A DNA stretch of 64,000 nt from Sophora flavescens. Its lineage: Eukaryota; Streptophyta; Magnoliopsida; Fabales; Fabaceae. The stretch lies in the NCBI GenBank assembly GCA_030762895.1, contig JAUPTC010000016.1, positions 434,001-498,000 of the forward strand, written 5' to 3'. Below the pieces are notes generated by a model that ran no database searches, had not been told where the DNA came from, and saw nothing but the letters and a program-made list of their open reading frames with translations. Each line of letters starts with the position of its first letter. Position 1 is the stretch's first letter. This document shows positions 43,173 to 56,133 of this stretch, piece by piece. Made by a program: the position numbers and the translations under genes.

Positions 43173-44460
43173 TTTTTTTTTTTTTGATAAGCAAAGATGT
43201 ATATTGAAAAGAATACAAGGTGTATTCTAACCCGAATACAAAGATATCAAAGTGAAGGAATGAACAATGTAAAGAAAATACTAACTTAGGAAGCAATATT
43301 TGTATTACAAAGCACAAACCCAAGAACAAAGAAACAGGGGAGAATAAATGAAATTGATATTCCCCCAACAAAAAGACACCTAACACTGCTCACCCACTAG
43401 CCAAACCAAGCCACAGAAACAGAAAATAACCACTAAAGCCACAGCACCTAAACTTAGCCATTTGAGACCTTGAATTAAATTGTACTCTTCCAGCCCCATG
43501 TTTAGCCACTGCAGAAACGGGAGATAAGGATTGTCCCACTTGCCACCTACCACTCCGAAATGCCATCCCAGCACTGCGCCCAAACACTAAGTAATGGCAG
43601 CACCAGATTTATATTGGTTTCTTTGCTTAAGCTAAATAGCCTAAGACCAGCCCACATGCCGGTCACCTCTTGCAAACCCTTCGCAAAATACCGGACCAAA
43701 AACAGAACCAACATCAACAACTTAGCAATCCAACGAAAAGCTGAGAAAAACAAACTCAATGAGATCCTGCGTTTTATGCGAGCATATTTGAATCGTAGTC
43801 AGTCCAAAGGATTAGGATTAATACACCAGTCCGAGTATTAGTAGCCACTCCTATTTGATATACTTCTATGCTTGATACATTGTATGCTTGATACACATCC
43901 CTACAAAATAATAGCTGTCAACAGCAGGACATGGACTAGGTAGCCAAGTTCCCGTCAGTGAGTATAGCCTAATGATTTGATGCAAAAATCTGGATTTAAA
44001 CACCAATCTATGTAGGAGAACGAAGCCTTCTTCACCAAAGCCTTGCACCAAGTCCACATTCTTACTCTAACCAGATTTAACAAGACCCTATCTAACAAGA
44101 CCCTCCAACAAAAAGCTCCCACCTTTAGTGGTATGCCTCTTTCCCATAGGAACTTGAAGTGCCGAGTATTGACACCATTAGAAACTGTTGTTGTCAGAGC
44201 TGAGTATGCTGATTTGACCGTGTAGTTTTGATCATTTCCCCCTCTCCAAATCCAGCAATCCTCCTTGTTTTCCACCAAAACTGCATTGTCCAGTATTTGC
44301 AGGAGTGTAGCCACCATGTCTTCCTCCCAAACGAACAAACCTCTCCTCCTCTTGAAATCCCATTTCCAACTACCATTGTTCCAAGTGCCTTGATCTGCAA
44401 CCATTGTTCCCTCATGTCTTTGTCTGCATACTTTACCATACATAACATTCAACCCCACGT
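43173..44460 (-). mobile_element. LINE-C, 5'-truncated, inside CACTA-1
   Basis: T run at 43173-43185 (poly-A tail on the minus strand), the LINE 3' end sequence also seen at 5628 and 5918, and upstream a zf-RVT domain (YTVKSAYSALTTTVSNG, FLWERGIPLKVGAFCWRVLL) within 44458-43955. RT and endonuclease are missing. The 5' border near 44460 is approximate and no target duplication was found. Confidence 0.78.
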
Positions 44461-44648
44461 ACTAGGGTGCTAGAGAACTATGCATATTGTACATTGAGGA
44501 CTAATAAAATGACACTAAGAAGCTGTGGAACTACAGATTTATTAGGCTTCTAACAGTTAAGAATTTTCGTCTAGAACAAAGATAAAGGATGGCTAGATGG
44601 GCTTTGGCACTTCCAAGTCGAGAGGGATATCAGATTCTCAGAACAAAG

Positions 44649-44720
<72 letters not shown>

Positions 44721-45560
44721 ACTTTCAAATTTCAGAATATGATTTCCACTTTTTTACGACAAGCGAATAAGAATGCATATTGGATTAAAATTTGAAGGAT
44801 CAATTCCGGAACCTAATGCAGTTAGGAAATTGATATTGGCATATCACTTTAATTTTATCATATAAATTTTTGCGTACATTATTATATAAATTATGTGCAA
44901 TTCGTGCACAGGAAACTTATAACATGGGTGGGGATAAAGGTTATCTAAGGAATATAGTGTGGTATTATTATTTCCAAAGTTGTATAGCGAGAGGAACTCA
45001 AATGGACAACACTATCCGAGAATGGAAAGTGAAAGTAAGAAACATGGCCCACAAGTGAACAAAAGTAGGAAGGAATAATATCTATTTTTCAGGTCACTGC
45101 ATACAAGGGATTAAGTTTGGTTTTCTATTGGTTCAAGAGTAAGTTTAAAAGGCTTGCTCTATATTCCTACCCTTCAATTTAAATTGGTGTATTGGATTGA
45201 GATTTTAAAAGATTATTTTGGTATAAAAGAATCTTGTGGATTTTAAAAGACTACATAGGAATCTTGATATTAGCCAACCCCAAAACCATCTTTCTCCATA
45301 GTTTCAAAGCACCTAATTTCAGAAACCAAAAACTTCAAAACAATGACTCAGTTTCTTTTCCTTTACTTTCTATTAGCAAATATTTTCCTTGGTTTTGGAA
45401 TAGTGATTTGATTTGAAATGAATAATTTCATTTATGCACGATATGTCCTTGTTGTCATATTCTTCTACCGGCTCCTCCACTTATCCTTGCTCAGTTGTGT
45501 TTTTTCTCTCAGGTCAGTTCTCTTAACACTCAGTGTAATGTATTATGTGAATTATCGTCT
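44461..45560. other. CACTA-1 interior without recognised gene
   Basis: Contains an AT dinucleotide run (44648-44718), an unassigned ORF (44870-45058) and, at 45128-45240, a piece resembling one arm of the fold-back element at 60584 (AGAGTAAGTTTAAAAGGCTT). The TNP2 core expected here is absent. Confidence 0.5.
44648..44718. repeat. AT dinucleotide microsatellite
   Basis: About 70 bases of pure AT repeat in CACTA-1. Confidence 0.95.
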
Positions 45561-45910
45561 TGTTTGGTAGTGGAGAGCTGAGCTCAATAGGATGTGATCT
45601 TGTCTGATTGTATGCTGATAATTAATTTAATGTTTATGCATGTGTTTGTCAATATGTGTTGTTTGTTAGTGGAGAGAGGAGCTCAATAGGATGTGATCTT
45701 GTCTGATTGCATGCTGATAATTTAATGTTTATGCATGTGTTTGTCAATATGTGTTGTTTGTTAGTGGAGAGCGGAGCTCAATAGGATGTGATCCTGTCCG
45801 AAAGGCAGGATGCTGGTTGTGTGCTGATAATTTAGAAATTATGCATGTGTTTGACAATTAACTGCTACTTGTTAGTGGAGAGCGGAGCTCAATAGGATGT
45901 TTGCTACAAT
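45561..45910 (+). repeat. Tandem repeat array, about 3.4 units of 95-111 bp
   Basis: Each unit begins TTGTTTGTTAGTGGAGAG and continues GAGCTCAATAGGATGTGAT. Starts at about 45561, 45659, 45754 and 45865 (partial). The third unit carries an inserted CCGAAAGGCAGGATG block. It lies just upstream of the surviving TNP2 end, in the place of the deleted transposase core. Confidence 0.85.
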
Positions 45911-45983
45911 ATTTAATCTAAGTTTGTATTGATTTACGCTGCAATTTATATAAACTCAACAATGTTGCAATATTTATAGGTTA

Positions 45984-46340
45984 ATGGTTTTATTTTCACA
46001 ACAAGCAGAGCAGGTTTATTACTCGCCATATCCCGAAGGACATCATGGCTGGTTGGGTGTTATTAAGATAAAGGCTCGCAGTATAATTACTGATAATGTA
46101 ATCAACCAGCCTGAAAAAGATGCTCCGTACCAAGATGATGAGTTTTCAAGACCCCACGTACCGTTGCAAATTACGCCGGACATTATTGTTAATTCTCTGG
46201 CGGACATTTCCGGAAATGGGGAAGAAGTTGAAAGAGAGTTAATGGATCAATCCGAGTTGGACGCATCTAGCGAAGGTACATTCCGATCAAGTGATACTGA
46301 TGAGACTGAGGGTGAATTTAGTGACGGAGATTCTACTTAG
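45984..46340 (+). pseudogene. C-terminal end of TNP2 gene (DUF4216 region), CACTA-1
   Basis: Open frame with QVYYSPYPEGHHGWLGVIKI, then an acidic tail (DASSEGTFRSSDTDETEGEF) and a TAG stop. It corresponds to the end of the DUF4216-like part of TNP2 proteins. Everything upstream in that gene is gone, so this is a gene remnant. An AG acceptor lies at about 45979. Confidence 0.65.
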
Positions 46341-46453
46341 GTAATTTATTTATGTCATAATTCATTGTGTGAATGTCATTCTACTTATTAGGTAATTTAT
46401 TTTTGTATTATTTACACTGTTGTGTAATCATATTTTCATTTTTTTTTTCACAG

Positions 46454-48231
46454 ATGGCAGATTCCTCCAGAGGTAGGGGTCGTCGTGGAGGTCGTGCTGC
46501 GAGAGTCCCTTCGCCGGCCGACCCACAGCCTTCAGATCGAGACCATCCTGCCAGCACCTCTATTGACGGGACACCTCAGGGTGATGGAGTTGCACCCCCC
46601 ACCCATCCTCATGTGGTCGGGACACAGGCTGCACCCTCATCATCCACACCTACGACGACAGGACCACCATCATCATCTTCGGGACAGGAGAGTCGTGGTC
46701 CATCCGACAGGAGGATTCTTCTTATCCCCAGGGGGGATAACGAGTATGCTAATTTAATTTTTTAATATATATAAAGTATCGTTAATTTCTATTTACTTGT
46801 TTTTAAAATTTAATTATAATATTTATTAATGCTCTAATTTTGCTGCAGCTTTACGCCTGATGAAGGGCCCTTCTGATTCGATCTCGAAGATCCTGCGACG
46901 CAAGTTTGATGGTCCATGACCTACATGGAAGGCCATCCCACTGGGCCATAGGGATCAGTTGTTTCTTGAGTTTAAGGTAACAGTTTATTAAGTTTTTTAA
47001 ATTAAATTTACATTATATATATGTACACACGAATTTCCTAACAACTGTAAGTTGCAGAAAGAGTATAGGTGGGACTTAGATTTGGAGGCTCTCGTCAGGG
47101 ACATATTTGAGCATAAAGGCTCACTGGTTATGAAGAATCTGATGAACAAGCTGAGGAAGGGGCAGAATAAGGGGAGGTGGGTGGATCCTGAGATCATGAG
47201 GCAGCTGGACCAGTACTGGGCTACTGAGAAGTTCCAGGAGATCCAGGCCACAGCTCGGCGTAATCGAGCTTCTGATGGTGGCGCATGTGCTTGGACCGGT
47301 GGGTCTAAATCAGCCGCCACCCACTACGACGAGCTGGTAATACATTAAACTTTTGACTTAATATACTATTTAATTAATTAGTTTTCATTTTTAATTATTC
47401 TTATGAATTTAATATTATATTATTCTGTGCAGAAAGCACAGAAACAGCGGGCCCCGGCTGCTATGGAGTTGGTGGAGAGGACGAAGAAGTTGAAGTCGGG
47501 GACATGGGTCAACGACAAGGCCCGTAACTATGCTGTAAGCAAAAAAATAATTTAGTGTTTACTTGTAATTTATTATAAATGATTTGTTAATATTGGATAT
47601 AATTATTTTAACTAAATCTATTCAACTATACTTTGTAGGCGGGCTTCAACGAGAAGAAGGACGATGCCATATCATGTGCCTCACAGTCACAAGATGAGGC
47701 TTTGACTGGTGATGGCTGCTCTCCTGTCTCCGTCGACGATAATGCCATTTATTTGGAGGTCGTCGGGGCGGGGAACAAGAAGGGCACGTGTATGGCCTCG
47801 GACACACTGGGAGCCGAGTTCATCGCTTCATCGTCCAAGCACGCCTTGCTCCTTGCTGCGCCGATACCGTCCCTCGGGAGCAGTTCCACCAAATGCGAGG
47901 ACACCATCACGCAGCTGAACGCGGAGCTTCGGGAGAAGAGCGAGAGAGAGCAGCGAGATGGCGGACCAGATTGCACCTGATTGCCTCGGGTACATCAGCG
48001 CTGATGCGCGGCGAGCATCGCGAGGGGCGGACACTGCAGCTGGTGTTGGAGCAGATGAGGTTCCAGACTCAGTTGCTCGGGATGATGCTCACGGCGGTTG
48101 TGCGCGCTGCTGCCGCTCCTCCGTTCCGCCGCCCACTCGATGTCTGCTCTCGCAGAGGACGATCAGCTAGCAGACGTCGGTGGTACGGACGCTGAGGATG
48201 ATTGGATTCCTCCATCTCCCCCTCATCATGA
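46454..48231 (+). pseudogene. CACTA second-ORF protein (Transposase_24-like), CACTA-1
   Basis: First exon from ATG 46454 (MADSSRGRGRRGGRAARVPS), a basic then Pro/Ser-rich N-terminus ending ILLIPRGDN with donor GTATGC (about 46743). Further exons: 46849-46976, 47058-47336 (KGRWVDPEIMRQLDQYWATE), 47433-47534 and 47639 onward (AGFNEKKDDA, then DTITQLNAELREKSEREQRD, a short coiled coil). Breaks: a 1-bp insertion in a rearranged block at the start of the second exon and TGA for the Trp of GPWPTW; a stop at about 47978; the final stop of copy 1 (TGA) is CGA here. The third exon is intact here while copy 1 has a TAG, so the copies decayed independently. Confidence 0.75.
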
Positions 48232-48435
48232 CCGATTTTTTCTCTCCATATTTTTTACTTTAAACGATTCTTGTACGACATTTTGGATTATTCTTTTTAT
48301 ATATATTTATTATTTTTTATGATTGTATATTTCATAAGTTATTTGGTGTGTTTTATTAGTAATTTTTTTAACGTTTAAAGAAAATCAGAAAAAAATTATT
48401 ATAAAAATTAAAATTAAAAAAAAAAAATCACCAGT

Positions 48436-48810
48436 TTAGCGACCGAATTAGAAACCAATAATTCGGTCGCTAAACTTTATTTAAGATTTCCAGATGATGT
48501 ATAGCGACCGAAAATCCGTCGCTAATATAGGTTAACAGTAACCAAAATTAGCGACCGAATTAGCAACCGATTATCGGTCGCTAAAAATGGTTACCCAAAA
48601 AATGCGACCAACCTAATAGCGACCGATTATTATTTTATAGCGACCGAATTTACGGTCGCTAATTAGCGACTGAAATAATAATTCGGTAGCTAAAACCTTA
48701 GCGACCAGGTATTCAGCTACCACCATAAATCGGTCTCTGATTCGGTCGCTAAAACAAATAGCAACCGATTTACATGGTTTAGCGACCGAAAAGTACGGTC
48801 GCTAAACAAT
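48436..48810 (+). repeat. CACTA-1 3' subterminal repeats, copy 2
   Basis: Same array as 1660-2036 with a few substitutions; motif TAGCGACCGA in both orientations. Confidence 0.87.
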
Positions 48811-48828
48811 TGTTTTTTTGTAGTGAAT

Positions 48829-51110
48829 AGTGATTTTTTGGAAATTAACCTTCAAACCCGAGGCTAACTCGAAGCACCTAAGAATGGCATTTAATGTCCA
48901 CACATTGTCCATGGAAGCTTCATCTACAATCAGTGAGTCATCCGCATATTTTAAATGTGAAATGACTACATCATCTACTCCAAATGCAAAGCCTTTGAAT
49001 AGACCAACCGAGACCACCTTGGATACTAGCCCACTCAAGCTTTCCGCCACCACTAGAAATAGGAACGGGGCTAGGGGATCCCCTTGTTTTAGCCATATTT
49101 TTAGAGAGAACTCCTTTGTTGGGTAGCCATTAACAATAACAGAAGGTGAACTAGAAATGCAGATTTTGATCCACCGTCTCCACTTATTGCAAAAACCAAG
49201 TCTCCTAAGCATATAGTCTAGAAAAGCCCAGTTGACAGAATCGTATGCTTTCTCAAAATCAATCTTACAAATAAGACAATCCTTATTTTTCCTCTTCACA
49301 TAATCAATAACTTCGTTGATTACAACAACCCCATCGAGGATTTGTCTACTTGTAAGAAAAGCTGATTACATTCTTGAGATAACTTTGGTGAGGACCTGTT
49401 TCAACCTTTTAGACAAAACTTTTGCAAGAATATTTTGCAAGCTTCCAACCAGAGATATCGGTGGAAAATCATGGACATAATGCATAATGTCCTTCTTTGG
49501 GATTAATGCAATAATAGAGCAAAGCAATGCTTTTGGCAACTTTGCATTTGAATGGAAATCTTTAACGAAACAGCATACCTCACTTTTAATATCATCCCAG
49601 AATGGCTTCAAGAAGGAGAAATTAAACCCATCCGGCCCAGGACTTTTGTCCCCATCACAGTCCTAAACCGCCTCCTTGATCTCTACATCTGTAAACTGAG
49701 CCATAAGAAACTTGTTATCATATTCGGTAAGTTGGTTGAAATGCACTCCATCGAGCAAAGGTCTCTCCCACAATGATTCTGAGAATTGATTAACAAAGTG
49801 GTTGAAAATCTCTTGCCTAACTTCCTCATTCTCCAAAATCCAACCCCTATCTGTATGCAAGGCTAGAATGTTATTGGCCCTCCTTCTAGCATTGACACAT
49901 GCGTGGAAATAGCCCGAGTTCGCGTCTCATTCCCTCATCCATTTGGACCCTGAATTTTGTACTAACATAGTTTCCTTCATAGAAGATTCCTCCCACAATT
50001 CAGCAAACAGTTCCTTCCTTTTGCTGATATCAATCTCATCTAAAACCGTAACCTCAGCCTTGATGTCCAGAAATCTGATTTCATCTCCCAAAATTGAGAT
50101 TTTAGTGTCCAAGTGCCCAAACTCCTCCCTATTCCAACTAGTAAGTTTTGCCTTCAATCTTTTCATCTTTTCCTTCAGCACAAAAGCTGCCCACCCCTCC
50201 ACGGTGCTGGCTTTCCAAAAATCCTGGACCATCTTTCCGAAACCTCTCTGTTGGAGCCAACAATTGTTAAAACGAAACGGCTTCGGACCCGAAACTGCAT
50301 TCACGGTCTTTAATATAATCAGGCAATGATCTGAATAATCCCTGTCAAGAATCCATTGAGCTGAGTGACCCCAAGTATCTAACCACTTTGGAGACACCAA
50401 GAACCTATCCAATCTGCTCATTACGGACTCATCCGACTTGTACCATGTGAATTTCCTTCCATATATCGGGAGATCTAACAATTCCATATCATCAATGAAA
50501 CTAGCAAAATCAGCTATATCACCTCTAATCACCTGACCTGCTGTCCCCCATCTTTTGCTCTGATTTTTAATTGCATTGAAGTCTCCCATAAGGCACCAAC
50601 ACCCACTCCCGAACCCCTTCTTCGACATCTTCAAGTCCTCCTACATCTTTCTTTTTTCAGCTCTACTACAAGAGGAATAAATGTTTACCAGGAAACATCT
50701 TGTTTTGAAAGGACCCCATTCGACACACACTCCACAGAAACCACCCCTACAGAATTTGAAGATACACTTGAAACTTTGATTGTTCCAAATACACAACATC
50801 CCTGCAAACCTGCCAACTGAGGGGCTAAAACTCCAATCAAAAGAGTTGTTTCCCCACAGATATTCACAAAGTTCTCTGTCAATCGATTCCATCTTCGTTT
50901 CTTGAATGGATAAAAACTCCAACTTATTTTTTGATATGAGTTCCCTAACCTTCTTCTTCTTGATCCTCCCCCCAAATCCCTCATATTGATAGAACTCATA
51001 ATCATTAAGTCGGATCATCAACCCCATTTGAAGCATTTGTTGAATGCCCTCTTCCATTTGCATCCCTGTCTCTCGACTCCAGTTGTTCCAGTTTATCCAG
51101 AATAACTTCT
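48829..51110 (-). mobile_element. LINE-A, 5' half, copy 2 (degenerate)
   Basis: Minus-strand LINE: ORF1 end or leader, then endonuclease (IQETKMES in 51063-50641; GDFNAIKNQSKRW, RLDRFLVSPKW, SDHCLI in 50634-49927), linker (KRLKAKLTSWNREEFGHLD, kept here and deleted in copy 1) and RT (KIDFEKAYDSVNWAFLDYML, LKQGDPLAPFLF, LKYADDSLIV in 49299-48802). Stops at about 50638, 49925, 49660 and 49364; a frameshift in a G run near 50965 before the endonuclease. The frame continues past CACTA-1 at 42062. The 5' border near 51110 is approximate. Confidence 0.87.
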
Positions 51111-51354
51111 GAATTTCTTATTTATTACATGTATGAGGTTAATTATTTTGACTAAAAATGACAACATTTAATATATATATATATATATACATACGAAGAT
51201 GTCAATTTATCATTTTAATAAAATATATTTAAATTATAGTGATTGGTATTCTAGTGACCCTTTTCCTCCTTCTACAGTTCCAGTTTCATTGAAGATCAAG
51301 GAACTGGTGGGGGGTCTTGGCACACCAACAGAGAATAAGGGTGTATCATATCAC

Positions 51355-51532
51355 GGATTTCGATTTCTTGCATTAATTATATTCACACATTCATGTATTT
51401 ACTAATGTACACCGTTAGATGTATTTGAGTGGTGTATTAAAAAAATTTAAAAGGATGAAACAAGTTTGATCCAATGGTATATCTTGTGAGTTAATGACTT
51501 CATGAATGCGTGAATGTAGGAAATCCAAATCC
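51355..51532. mobile_element. Fold-back MITE alpha, copy 2
   Basis: Same 178-bp element as at 4540-4717, with the ATCAC flanks. It was inserted before the duplication. Confidence 0.7.
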
Positions 51533-52427
51533 ATCACATTTAGAGAACACTAACGAAGAGAGAAGCAAGAATGAAGGGAAAGAGGGTGAAGATAGCAGAG
51601 AAATTCGAGAGGTAGGTATCGGTGAAGAAATTGGAGTGAAGATGTTGAGCAGAATAAATTTCTGGTATTTAACACTTGGATTAGTATTTCTTAATAACTT
51701 GGGACAAATAGTGGAATCCCTGGGTTGCTCATTGACATCTTTTGTCTTCCACTTTTAGATTCTTTGGCCGTCTCAAGCCTGCTCCTATGGACTACTATTG
51801 CATGTAATTAACTTGCACGTTCTCTACCTTCCTATTCATATCTAACACCAACTTGTACCAGTGCATTTCCATTGTCATATAATCCGAACAGTACACTATA
51901 AATGTGCTAACTGTTAGTTGATCTACATTAATGAAGAATTGAAGACAACTAGACAAGCACACACTATTAAATTATGCCCTCCTCTCGTTGACATTTGACG
52001 ACAACAATGCTATACACAATTACACCTATCACCTCACATCTTCAAATTTTCATCATTTAGTTATAACTGAGCCTCCATCTTTTTCTGCTTACTTACACTC
52101 TAGTTATATGTTATAGGCAGACGTGAGAGACGGGTGTTAAAATGACGTACGTAATTAGCATATTTATTTATATTGACTATTTGACATGGCTCCATGCAAC
52201 AACTTGGTTTGGTATGTACGCATACAGGGGTAAGTATCCAATATCAAGACCAGCTGCGCTATGGCGGCATTGATGGCTCCAACAGCAGAAGCATTCTTCT
52301 TACTTCTGAATTAAACTCACGTTGACCCGCGAACCCAAATTTGCCATGCGAATCTTGCCAACTAGATAGTATAATATAAGTAATTTTTCTGTATGGCAAT
52401 AGGGTTCCACAATCCTTGTTCTTGAAG
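51533..52427. other. No gene recognised
   Basis: Near-identical counterpart of 4718-5612. AT-rich, non-coding as far as can be seen. Confidence 0.6.
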
Positions 52428-52442
52428 TTGCACCTCCTTATG

Positions 52443-52550
52443 TTTTTTTTTTTTTATAAGCAAAAGATGTATTGATAAAAGGTACAAGAGGTATCATAAC
52501 CCATATACAAGAAATGTGAAATACGGGAAGAAACCAATGTAAACAAAATA
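52443..52550 (-). mobile_element. 5'-truncated LINE tail 1, copy 2
   Basis: Counterpart of 5628-5734 with the same flanking 15-bp duplication TTGCACCTCCTTATG; the T run differs by one base. Confidence 0.85.
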
Positions 52551-52733
52551 TTGCACCTCCTTATGTAGATAAGAGGTTTTGCTGTTTTCTACCATTAAGG
52601 ATGTTTTACTTTTGTTCTTTGGATTTCTTGGTGTTATTTCATTCGATCATGAACTAATACCCTTCTTTTATGAAGATGATGTAACCTCGTTATGACAGTT
52701 TGGTGATATTTTAACTATTTCCGAGTCTTTATT

Positions 52734-52832
52734 TTTTTATTTTTTGATAAGTCCAAATATATTAATAAAGAGTACAAGAGGTATCACAACCCATGTACAA
52801 AAAAACAAGAAGGACGATAGAAGGAAGATTCT
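52734..52832 (-). mobile_element. 5'-truncated LINE tail 2, copy 2
   Basis: Counterpart of 5918-6016 with the same flanking 11-bp imperfect duplication. Confidence 0.75.
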
Positions 52833-53360
52833 GAATCTTTATTAATCTCTTTTGTGTTTTATTTCTGCTTTCAATTAATGTTTCAATATGTGGCCACTAG
52901 TTGACATAATTCCTAATCAAAATGAAATTGAGAGGAGATTTACGTATCTAGGAAAATGAAATAAAACCATAGGATGAATACCTATAGGGATATAGCGAGA
53001 GCCTTATGCAACCTAAATAGAGAGCCATTGAACTTAATTGATTCTTGGATAATTAATCATTACAGAGGTATAGTTGGTTAAGGATCAAGGGGTTTGTTCT
53101 TGTGGACTTGAGATAGACATAAGAATTGACCACCAAGAGGCAAGAATGACCACCTTTCTACCAAAAGGGAGATTTCAAACTATCAAGATCGGAGAATTGG
53201 ATATATATATATAAAAGATGTATCTAGTGAGAGGAGTACGTAAATCTAAATCATACAACCATATATGGATGGTTAAGATTAAAAGTTATTTAATGTAATG
53301 AATTTAGATGCTTATTCTGATAATATAAGTCCTAATTCTATAGAAGTAGAAATTTCTTTT

Positions 53361-56133
53361 GATAATTCAGGGTCTGCATAGCCCATTCATCAAAATGTTT
53401 CCCTATGAATTGTTTGACATGGAAATTGTAGAGGTGCATGGGGTAAAAACTTCCATAATCTTATTAGAGACTGCATGAGAATCTATCAAACAGATTTTAT
53501 AGCTTTGCTTGAACCTCGAATCAGTGGAGCTACTGCTGATAAAGTAGTTCAGAAAATTGGACTAACTGAGTGTATTAGGGTAGAGGCCATAGGATTTTCT
53601 GGTGGGATATGGTGTGTGTGGAAATCTCATTGTCCCGCTATTCGTGTCATTTCTACTTCTAAGTATTGTGTTCACCTCATTATTAATGAAAATTCTCCCT
53701 CTGTGTGGTTTTTGTCCATTGTTTATGGAAGTCCCTCTTTAGGTCAGAGAGAGGAGACTTGAAAAGAGCTTAGAAATCATAGATTAACTATTAATGGTCC
53801 TTGGCTCATTGGAGGTGATTTTAATGCTATTACTTCTAATAGAGAAAAACAAGGAGGAGCTCCTCCTATACCTAGTTCCTGCTCCTCTTTTGCTGCTTGT
53901 ATATATAGATGATTGCCATTTAATTGATCTAGGTTATTCGAGGTCCTCCTTTTACTTGGAGTAGAGGTGAAGTGAAGGAAAGACCAGATAGAGTTTTATG
54001 TTCTGTTGAATGGTTATCTAGATTCCCTTCTTGTTCTATCACCCACCTCCCAATCCAATCTTCGGATCATTTAGGACTTTGGATAAGGCCTACTGCTACT
54101 TCCAATGAGTGACATAATTACTTTAAGTTTATAGGATCTTGGCTCGATCATCCTGATATCTCAAATCAGGTTCATAAATCTTGGATCTCTTCTTCTAATT
54201 GGAGTGAAAATATTAAAAGAACTACTCTGAATCTTAAACATTGGAATAAAGAGGTTTTTGGTAATATCTTTAAAAGGAAGGAGAGAATTCTTAGAAGATT
54301 AGAAGTAATTAATAGAGTTTTAATGACCAATTCAATAGATAGACTTCTAATTCTAAGAAAGGAACTCTGGGAGGAATATATCATGATTGTAAAACAAGAG
54401 GAAAACTATTGGTTTCAACTTTCAACAATCTAGAAGTAAATGGCTTATGATGGGTGATAGTAATTCAAGGTTCTTTCATCAATCTGCCATAATCAAAAGG
54501 AGAAGGAACATTATTTCTTCTCTCATGGGTCCTGATGAAATCTGATTTATGAGGACTCTGAATTGCAAAAGCTTGTCTCAAACTTTTTCGAAAACCTGTA
54601 TAAGTGTGCTGATTTGGGAGTTGTTCCATTTTCTACGCTGTCTTCCTTTCCTACTATAAAAGAAATTGGCAGAATCTATCTTCAGAATCCTAGAAGAGAC
54701 TAGAAGAGCCCTCTTTAGTATGAAAAAATTTAAATCCCTGGCCCATATGGTTTTCATCCTATTTTCTTCAAGTCTCAGTGGAACACTATTGGTTATTCCA
54801 TTTTTACTTTAGTTAATGATTGTTTAAATGATCCTAGTAAAATAGGATCTTTAAATCAAACCCTCTTAACCTTAATTCCTAAGAAAACTGAGATTTCTCA
54901 GGTTAGTCATTTGAGGCCCGTAACCCACTGTAATGTAAGCTACAAAATCATTTCCAAAATTATCTCTCAGAGATTAAGAGTTATCTTGCCTTACATTATT
55001 TCAAATTCCCAAAGTAGTTTCATACCAGGGAGAACTACAATTGATAACATTTTAGTTTTACAAGAAGCTATTCATTCTTTTTCTCATTTTAAAGGAAGAA
55101 AAGGCTATATGATCATAAAACTCGATTTAGAGAAAGCTATAGGCTTGAATGGTCTTTTGTAATTGAAACTCTTGGACTCCTAGACATTTCTGAGAATATA
55201 TGCAATATTATATATCACTGTATTTCTTCTGTCTCTGTAAATATTAATTGGAATGGAGATAAAACTCCTTCCTTTCAAACATCTAGAGGCTTAAGACAAT
55301 GGGACCCCATCTCTCCATATTTATTAATTCTGGCCATGGAAAGATTAAGTCATAAAATTCTTGATTTAGTCAATTCGGGTGACTGGAATGGGTTTAAATT
55401 TGGGGGTTTGAAAAAACTAGTGACTTAGGCATCTACTTGGGGGGTTCCAATGCTTCATCAAAGGTCATCCAAATAGGCTTATTCATATGTGTTTGACAAA
55501 ATGAGGAAAAAGCTTTCAGTTTGGAAGGAAAATTCTTTGTCCTTTGCAAGCCGAGTAACACTAGCACAATCTTCCTTGTCTAGTATGCCAGGCTATGTAA
55601 TGCAAACTTTAGCTATTCCAGTTCAGTTTGTGAGGAAGCAGAAAAAAATATGCAGAGATTTTATTTGGGGTATTACTGTGGATAAGAGGAAGTGTCATAT
55701 AGTTTCTTGGGAAAAGCTTTGCAAACCCAAAAAGCTTGGTGGTCTAGGATTCAGAAGTATGAGGATTCTAAATCAGTGTTACATGATGAAGCTGGCTTGG
55801 CAATTAGCAAACAATAGGGAAAAGCTTTGGGTTCAAATTATGAGAGCTAAGTATCAATGTAGCTCTCAACTTCTTCCAAGGATCAGTATGAAGTATAACT
55901 CAACTAATGTATGGAAGGCCATTTTAAGAGTTTGCTCTCAAGTTGAAAACATTATTGAGTGGAGTGTGAGGAATGGCCAAGACACTCGGTTTTGGGAAGA
56001 CAATTGGATTCCAAATTGTCACAGCCTTGAACATTACCTCTTAGACTCTGTTCCTCAAGCAGAAAAAGAATTTCCAGTATCTTTTTATGGGGACCAAGCT
56101 GTTACATCCGTGATTTTATGTATGGTTTACGTA
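53361..56133 (+). mobile_element. LINE-B, endonuclease and RT part, copy 2 (degenerate)
   Basis: Same LINE as 6545-9547, without the solo LTR: the empty site is at 54842-54846. Endonuclease in 53475-53762, RT finger in 54911-55162, thumb and C-terminal part open in 55489-56136. The palm motif RQGDP of copy 1 is RQWDP here (GGG to TGG). The YADD region is deleted in both copies, so that loss is older than the duplication. Confidence 0.85.

Larger units (their letters stand above)
42063..48825 (+). mobile_element. CACTA-1, complete element, internally rearranged
   Basis: CACTA start at 42063, GTAGTG end at 48825, and AAT on both sides (42060-42062 and 48826-48828). Removing the element and one AAT rejoins the LINE-A frame KVNFQKITI with IGVN. 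Both ends have TAGCGACCGA subterminal arrays. Between them only the C-terminal end of the TNP2 gene (45984-46340) and the second gene (46454-48231) remain; the transposase core is missing. The space instead holds a copia fragment, a LINE fragment, an AT run and a tandem-repeat array. It is a non-autonomous derivative that acquired foreign sequence. Confidence 0.92.

Noticed and set aside
44870..45058. 62-codon ORF in the CACTA-1 interior
   Set aside because: No recognisable family; could be a captured exon but nothing supports it.
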